Origin: Aselliscus stoliczkanus
Lineage: Eukaryota > Chordata > Mammalia > Chiroptera > Hipposideridae
DNA: 64,000 nucleotides
Direction: 5' to 3'
Assembly (NCBI GenBank): GCA_033961575.1
Contig: CM066740.1
Location: 19,009,501-19,073,500, forward strand
Shown here: piece after piece, positions 57,881 through 64,000 of the stretch
How the letters are laid out: each line of letters starts with the position of its first letter
How positions within the stretch are numbered: the stretch's first letter is position 1
Program-made: the position numbers and the translations under genes
Notes under the pieces: generated by a model
Databases searched by the model: none
Seen by the model: only the letters and a program-made list of their open reading frames with translations
What the model was told of the DNA's origin: nothing

Positions 57881-59070
57881 AACTGGGTCTTAACTGTGGT
57901 TAGCAGGTGACCTGGCCTCCATAACTAGGCCATGTTGTTCTCAGAAGCTCCCAGAATTCTAATGTCTGATAGGGTCACTCTCTGATTGTGGTCAAGTGAC
58001 ACCAAACAAACAAAACAAACTTCATAATCTTATTGAAGCCAGACCAAAAACAAGGTCACTGTGTAAACCACAAAACACCAAATGCCCACTCTCCCAGCTC
58101 ATGTAAGTGACTGCTGCTTTTGCAACAATTACAGCTTTAGTCTCTTTAGTCTTCCCTTGGTCTACATCTGATTTAAGATACTCAATCATAGAGCATCCAA
58201 TCCGGAGCAACGCCCTGCTGCTTTGAGCCCTCCCCCAAATCACCTAACACCAGCTTAAATCCCATAGAAAGTGCTTTTTCACACCGTCTTATCGAGATGC
58301 CTCCCAGTTCCCATGGTGCACAGTCTGCCTTGTTTCATGGAATGATAGACCCAGCAGGTCCAACCGTAGGTTTTTTCCTGCTCGTCTCTGGCTGGGAGAC
58401 ATGGACTGTCATATGGGAACTCTGCTTTATATCGATAAAACCAATCAAGCCATTTCTTTTTGGCAATATTAGATGCTAGGTAGGCAAAGATACATGGCTG
58501 ACTCAAATTCAGGCTATCACTCAAATGGTTGAGAACATCTGAATTAGGTAGTCTTGAGAATCTTAGTAACAGCATAAACGTATGGTTTAAGAAACATCAC
58601 TTGCTACTTCAGATTCCCATGGATTACTGAAACAAACCCTTAAAGTTTCAGAGAATCTATGGCTTTAGGGAATGTGTTCTAAAGTTGAAAAGAGAAAGCA
58701 ATAGCTGGCTACCTTGGGTGTTGGCCTGATATTCTCTCTTTCTTGATTAATTTGAAAAATATTTCCAGACTGCTCACCACACTTCAAGCATTTTTATAGA
58801 TATAGTAGTAAACCAAATTTACAAACTCTGTCCTTGTTCTCATGGATTTATATTATAACTGGGTATAAAAGACAATAAAATTAAAATGTATAAGTCTGAA
58901 AAAAAGGAAAATATCAGAAAGTAACAAATAATATGAAAACTGTTAAATTAGGGAAAGTTGGAGTGTGTCTTGACAGTTCCTCTAGATTGGATGATATCAG
59001 TAGAGGCCAATCTCAAGGTGATATTTAAGTAGAGATTTGAATACCAACAAAGAGCCAGCCATGCATAGAT
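57881..59070. other. unassigned stretch with two minus-strand open frames
   Basis: Minus-strand frames at 58279-58575 (98 codons) and 58022-58243 (73 codons) lie close together. The first has MLLLRFSRLPNSDVLNHL at its start and a later WLDWFYRYKAEFPYDSPC. I recognise neither. 58760-58890 looks like an old repeat (GTTCTCATGGATTTATATTA). Confidence 0.35.
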
Positions 59071-59145
59071 GGGGAGGGGAGAGGAGAGGAGAGGAGAGGA
59101 GAGGAGAGGAGAGGAGAGGAGAGGAGAGGAGAGGAGAGGAGAGGA
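59071..59145 (+). repeat. (GGAGA)n pentanucleotide array
   Basis: About 14 units of GAGAG/GGAGA, purine-only on the + strand, so it is a mirror-symmetric polypurine tract. Confidence 0.97.
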
Positions 59146-59188
59146 TTCTAGCCAGAACGACCACCTAGAGCAAAGGAACTGTAAGGAC

Positions 59189-59301
59189 TGTCTTAGTCTC
59201 CTGAGCTGCTGTAACAAAAATACCATAGACTGGGTGGCTTAAAAACACTGATTTCTCACAGTTCTGGAGGCTAAGAGGTCCAAGATCAAGGGACCAGCAG
59301 A
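59189..59301 (-). mobile_element. MaLR LTR 3' end, truncated, antisense
   Basis: TGTCTTAGTCTCCTGAGCTG, ACTGGGTGGCTTAAAAACAC and CACAGTTCTGGAGGCTAAG form the inverted 3' third of an MST/MLT1 LTR. Confidence 0.85.
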
Positions 59302-59766
59302 TTATCTGTTAACTAGTCAACCTTGGAAACCTAAGAAATACATAGTACTCAATAAAAGACCCCTTTTCCTGGGAACATGAATATGAAGTTATATTTAAAG
59401 TCAGTGGAAGTATGTGCTCATAATAAAGCTGATTTTCATCACAGTTTAAGGTTTAGATTTCATTTTTCACAGTTTCATTTGTATAGATTTCACATTTTTC
59501 AACTAAAATGTTTTGAATTGCAGGCCAGGAAAATTCCACCTTCTCAGGTTTCAGTTTTGTACTCTCCCCAGGAGATGGGCATGGATATTCCTGGCAGCCA
59601 CTCAGGAAGCTAGTGCTCTCATAGAGGTTTTTGAATCTGTCCCAGCCTTGCTGATGATAATGTGCAAACTGGAACATTGATTTTTAAGGTAATCAACTTA
59701 ATTTTGGAATCAATAGTCCGTATGTTTGTTCTACTTAAATCCCCAAGTCTACTTTACCAGAATATA
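59302..59766. other. unassigned non-coding stretch
   Basis: Nothing recognised. Confidence 0.4.
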
Positions 59767-59844
59767 TTGGGTTGTCAGAAAAGTCATGACGCATTTTGCG
59801 ATGAAAAACAGAAAAAATATGTCATGACTTTTCCGACAACCTAA
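59767..59844 (+). mobile_element. 78-bp mariner MITE
   Basis: TTGGGTTGTCAGAAAAGTCA at the left, inverse at the right with one change (CCGACAACCTAA), TA outside both (59765-59766, 59845-59846). The right part, TGAAAAACAGAAAAAATATG, matches the 3' subterminal region of the full-length mariner (TGAAAAACAGACAAAATACG, around 26508-26528), so this is an internal deletion derivative. It has the same junction as 40459-40537 in the other orientation. Confidence 0.96.
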
Positions 59845-59846
59845 TA

Positions 59847-60557
59847 TTACCTTTGGACTCCTCCACACAAAGGGTTTGCATACTGCCATGTTCTCAGAAA
59901 GCATACCACCTACTATTTGTGGGCATGCTTATGTGGTGCCTTACTGATCAGACAGACAGGAATTGCAGTAGTGCTTAGACAATAATAGTGTACCAGATGC
60001 AAAGCTTATTTCTCTTTATAACATCACTGTGTCTCTGGAGGTGGGTTATCCACAGATATAGTCTGGTCTTCATTATGAGGTCAGCCTCAATCAAATCCAC
60101 TCATTCTAGAGAAACAGCAGAATGAGCCCTTTAGTGGAGAAACAATAACCCCATAAATCCCAACTGAAACATTATTTTGTCTAAGTGTGTGGCTTCCTGG
60201 AGATTCTTGTGGTATTATGTGGACTTTTAGGCCTGATAACATAGAGACTATGGGAAGATTTCCTGAGAAGACATGTCTTAATACCAAGGACACCCTGAGA
60301 AGATAATTATAGCTGTGTAGGGAGAGGTAAGAACTTCCAGAAATGAAAAATGGCGATGTCTGTGTCTCTGTGGCATCATTTCCTGGTGGATCCACTAGGA
60401 AAATTGCAGCCATCTGGTAATTTCTGAATGGAAAAATTACTTGAGCAGAGAAAATTGTGGCTACAGTCAGAAAAACAGCTGAGGACAAGGGTTCCTTAAC
60501 CTGGCTGAATATCAGATTCCCTGAGGAACTTCAAATAAATTAATTTACTTAATACAC
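59847..60557. other. unassigned stretch with a 133-codon minus-strand frame
   Basis: The frame at 60087-60488 starts MSSAVFLTVATIFSAQVIFP, a hydrophobic beginning, and has no recognisable domain. A worn MER5-like block (GGTTCCTTAACCTGGCTGAA) lies at 60489-60545. Confidence 0.35.
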
Positions 60558-61002
60558 TGTGTCAGATTGATTCCATTATGTCCCCCCAAAGACATCCTAA
60601 TGTCCCGTCCAAATCCCCAAGCCCATGATTGTGTTACCTTAGGGACTCTGCAGATGTGATTACATTAAGGATCTTGAGATGAGGAGATTATCCTGGATTA
60701 TCTGATGGACCCAATGTAATCACAAGTGTCCTTATAAGAAGGAGACAGGAATGTCAGAGTCAAAGAAGATTAGACCGAAACAGAGGTCTGAGTGATGGGT
60801 CATGAACAGAGAAACATGGACAGTTTCTAGAAGCTGGAAAAGGCAAAGAAACAGATTTCCCCCTAGAGCCTCCAGAAGGAACACAGCCCTGCCTACTCAT
60901 TTAGGCTTCTGATGTCTAGGGTTGTAAGAGAATAAATTTGTGCTGTTCGCTGGCACTTACTTTGTAGTAATTTGCTATAGAAACACTAGGAAACTAATAG
61001 AT
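60558..61002 (+). mobile_element. MaLR LTR (MLT1/MST group)
   Basis: GATTCCATTATGTCCCCCCA, GTGTCCTTATAAGAAGGAGA, AGAGAATAAATTTGTGCTGT and CACTAGGAAACTAATAG give the sense MaLR order. Confidence 0.87.
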
Positions 61003-61279
61003 ATACTTATTAGATTTCATTTCACAAATCATAATGACAACAGGTGTTTATTGCCACAATGAGATGAAACAAAGATATAAAGAAAAAATAATTCCCACCT
61101 TCTCCATCCTATACCTCCCCAAACCTCAGCTCCTGAGCGACCTGAATTTTTCTACATACATTGGTAGTTCCAGCTCTTTAGTTAACTGCTTTTCCTTTTT
61201 TTGCATTTCACTTTAAGTATTAAGACCTTCTCATTAGCTAACCTGACCTACCTACTAACATATTCTCTCTCTCTGAATG

Positions 61280-61606
61280 GCAGATTGCGCAAATGGCTGC
61301 AAATCATTCCTATCTTTCTAACCAGGTCCCTTTGAAAAACGATTTGCAGCAGTTTCCATATTTCCCATACTAGCTCTGGGCCTAGCCAGGTGACTTGTTT
61401 TGGCCAATGGGACAATAACAAATATAACTCAAGCAGAGGCTGTTGGGAATTCTTCTGCTATTATATAAATTAGACTAAGCCAACCCAACCTAGACTAGCA
61501 GGAATTCCCATCCAACTCACAAAATCAAGACAAATAATAACTGTTTATAGTTTTAAGCCACTAAGTTTCCAGATGATTTATTACAAAGCAAAAAATAAAT
61601 AATTGA
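61280..61606 (+). repeat. MLT1-like LTR
   Basis: GCAAATGGCTGCAAATCATT, ACTTGTTTTGGCCAATGGGA and the 3' pattern AGTTTTAAGCCACTAAGTTT, then TGATTTATTACAAAGCAAAA. Confidence 0.65.
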
Positions 61607-63179
61607 AGGTTTTGACATCTTAGGTATCTCTCTGGGTCTGAATTTGTGACTTGAATGATGCATTCACATAGTCCATGTCAAGCTGAGGTACCCTATGGTC
61701 CAATCTCAGTCAGGATTCCCATTCAAAGACACAATGGCAAAGCAAACAAGCAAGCAATACATAGATAAAATTGAAAGCAACTAAAATCTTTCCTGAAGTT
61801 TCTTGAGAAAATGCCCAAAGGAATTACATTAATAATGCACTGTAAAACTTCTTAAAATCCTCTGTCCCTCCTTTTTTCTTTCTCAATATCTTTAACATAT
61901 GCCAATCAACCTTAAATCCAAAATCTCTTTTGTGGTCTCCAAAACCTTTCTCCTACCACATCCATGCCCCTGTATACTTCTTGCCCCCGCCCCATTCCTT
62001 CTAGAACTCCCTGCCTTTTCCAATATAACTGAGCAAGCAGATAAGCACTCCTCTATATTTTTCAGCTTGCCCATTACTCTAATGTCAGCTTCCTATTAGC
62101 TGACATCAGGAATGAAGTTGGAGAGATGGAATAATCCTCTTAGGAGGGGGTGAGGCTGGGAACCATGGGCAAGTCTGTGAATAGTCACATAATAACTCTG
62201 CCTGTATCTCACAATAATCTATGGCACCAGCAAAACTTATAGTTAAGTTTGAATAAAATAGCTGAGAAATTTAAGGCAAATTAATTTAAAAGCTTTCTGA
62301 AAAAAATCATATAGTACTAAAATTTCAGACGATCTCAACCGAACGTGGGAATTGTTGGTGATGGTGGGTGAGGCATTAACATGACCTGCTCTTCCAGGAG
62401 AGATTATATAATAAATCTTGATATTGATAGCAAACATGTTTACATTGTTTTGTTAACATTTTAAGATAAAACACTAGAAGAACAGAGTAACAGACATAAT
62501 TTCTAAGCTACTAGAGTGGGAAAAATCTACGATAATTCTATCAATACAGTTCAAGATAGAAATTGTTTCAACTGCAATAACATTAACCTTATAAATTAAT
62601 TTGGGATGAATTTATATCTTTCTACTGTTCAGGCTTTCATGCTGACAAATCTTTCAAAATCTCTTTAAAAAAAAGGTTTATAGTTTCCTTATAATTGCTG
62701 CACATTTTCTTATACATTCTAGATGTGTTATTATACATTGCCATAAATATGAACATAATCTTAGCTTTTCATATGTTTAACATTTTAATGTTAATTCAAA
62801 ATAGTGATAAATATTTCATATTTCTCCATCACTTTAGTGAAATTCTTAGTAATTCTGAGATTTTCACTTGTTTTCTAAGTATATAATTTTATTCATCAAA
62901 AATAATAATTTCTCTTTCAATACTTCTGTCTCTTATTTCTCTTTTATATCTTATGAACTGGCCAGAATATTAAGAAAAATGTTATATAATATTTGAGATA
63001 GAATCATTTTTAAACATTTTAATTTTAATGGAAATGCCTGTGGCACTCACCCTGAAGTATAAGGTTGGCTTTTGGCTAAAGAGAGAAACTTCTTATTCAA
63101 ATTGAGAATTACCCTTTTTTGGTCAAAATTTAAAAGATTTTTAAAAAAATTAATGAGCATTAACTGTTTAATTAATAAC
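61607..63179. other. unassigned non-coding stretch
   Basis: AT-rich. No gene or named repeat recognised. Confidence 0.45.
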
Positions 63180-63330
63180 TTTTTTTTTTTTTTTTTAGCT
63201 GAGCCATCCTGCCACCTGTTGGCAGCTCAGTGGCAGCTCGGCTCAGGCTGGGCATTGAACTGCTGTTGCTCTGAGCTCAGCTCGCACTCTTGAGTAAGTT
63301 CTTAACCAACTGAGCCACTCGGCCAGCCCT
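63180..63330 (-). mobile_element. tRNA-derived bat SINE, antisense
   Basis: T-run, AGCTGAGCCATCCTGCCACC, TGGGCATTGAACTGC and head inverse GAGCCACTCGGCCAGCCC. Same type as 44215 and 35495. Confidence 0.93.
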
Positions 63331-63970
63331 TACAACTATTTTTTAAAGCAACTAAAATGGATTGAAACTTATTTTTAATATAATTTGAGTCTGTTCAATT
63401 CCATTTGAACTGTTTCATAAGTAAGTACACAGTTTAATTTCTCCACAACATGTAGAAAATTTAAAATAAACAGCAGTGTGAAAGTACAACAGGGACCTTG
63501 CATTCCTACTCTTTTTCTCTTTTATTTAAGCTTAAGTAATAGCTCAAATTCATGCTTTTTAATATTATGCTTATTCAATTATTTTTGAGTTTCTGTCAAA
63601 TATTTTTCCCATGTTGGTTATAATACATCAGATTTGATTAATGCAGAAAGCTCTGACAGCTATTTTAGAGAGTTGATTTGTACCTCTTAATGTTTAAAAT
63701 TTATATACTTAGTTGACAGACTGACTAAGGCGATAAAATACTGAGAAATAAAAATACAAGCTTGTTCTTAGTTAACATATGTTTTTTGTATCAGCACCAT
63801 AAAAATTCTGCATTTTATGAATTTTGTTCATATGCTGTAGTTTTACTGGAAGTAACAAATTGCTGTAATATGAATTTGTCAGAGTTAAAAAGTAATAACC
63901 TAAAGACCTAGTTTTGTGGGGTTTGCTTAGCTTTGCTGGCTTCACTTCCTAGAAGAGATACTTTAAAAAT
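63331..63970. other. unassigned AT-rich stretch before a possible acceptor
   Basis: No repeat I can name. The region ends in the pyrimidine tract described next. Confidence 0.4.
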
Positions 63971-64000
63971 AAATCTTTTTTTTTCTCTCCAGAATCTCAA
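63971..64000 (+). promoter_or_regulatory. possible 3' splice site at the window edge
   Basis: CTTTTTTTTTCTCTCCAG (63975-63992) is a strong polypyrimidine tract with a terminal CAG. Only eight bases, AATCTCAA, follow it, so the frame cannot be judged. Old L1 and SINE T-runs can imitate such tracts, but no repeat is recognised next to this one. Confidence 0.25.

Overview
This is a 64-kb piece of AT-rich mammalian nuclear DNA, almost certainly from a bat. It carries no complete host protein-coding gene that I can support, and no rRNA, tRNA gene, CRISPR array, bacterial operon or CpG island. The bat call rests on the SINEs. There are about twenty tRNA-headed SINEs: a short form whose head begins GGGCCGGCCGAGTGGCGCAG, long composite forms ending in a CCCCAATAAAATCTT tail, and VES-type copies. 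The long composite form is what I associate with rhinolophoid (Yinpterochiroptera) bats; that narrower placement is inference. The background is ordinary mammalian: MIR, L2, MER5, MaLR LTRs and old L1 relics.

Layout. 0-5 kb: a small TIR-bounded DNA element between two TG microsatellites, an old L2-like repeat, an L1 3' end, a MaLR LTR and a VES SINE. 5-13 kb: old L1 and MLT1, two SINEs inserted one after the other at the same target, a mosaic L1 copy (ORF1 end joined to 3'UTR), an old L1 and an antisense ERV1-like LTR. 13-25 kb: mostly unique or very old sequence with MIRs, MER5 and four SINEs. 25.2-26.55 kb: a full-length mariner element with a broken transposase. 28-31.7 kb: a long antisense L1 relic interrupted by two SINEs. 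33-35 kb: MIR, a possible unassigned host exon (33593-33690) and a MaLR LTR. 38-42 kb: antisense L1 with a SINE inside, a 79-bp mariner MITE, an internally deleted second mariner and an hAT relic split by a SINE. 44-48 kb: a nest in which an L2-like repeat is interrupted by a SINE and by a 2.65-kb 5'-truncated L1 with a 14-bp target-site duplication. 48-58 kb: composite SINEs, a second L1 subfamily end, L2 and MIR. 59-61 kb: a GGAGA pentanucleotide array, MaLR LTRs and a second mariner MITE. The last bases (63971-63992) look like a splice acceptor.

The window is therefore best read as intronic or intergenic DNA. I found no new multi-gene biological system. The observations most worth following are the mariner family (one dead full-length copy plus two MITEs in opposite orientation with the same internal junction), the repeated use of one insertion site by SINEs, the mosaic half-L1-like element and the candidate exons. 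Repeat boundaries are read by eye and may be off by tens of bases unless a target-site duplication (TSD) is stated.
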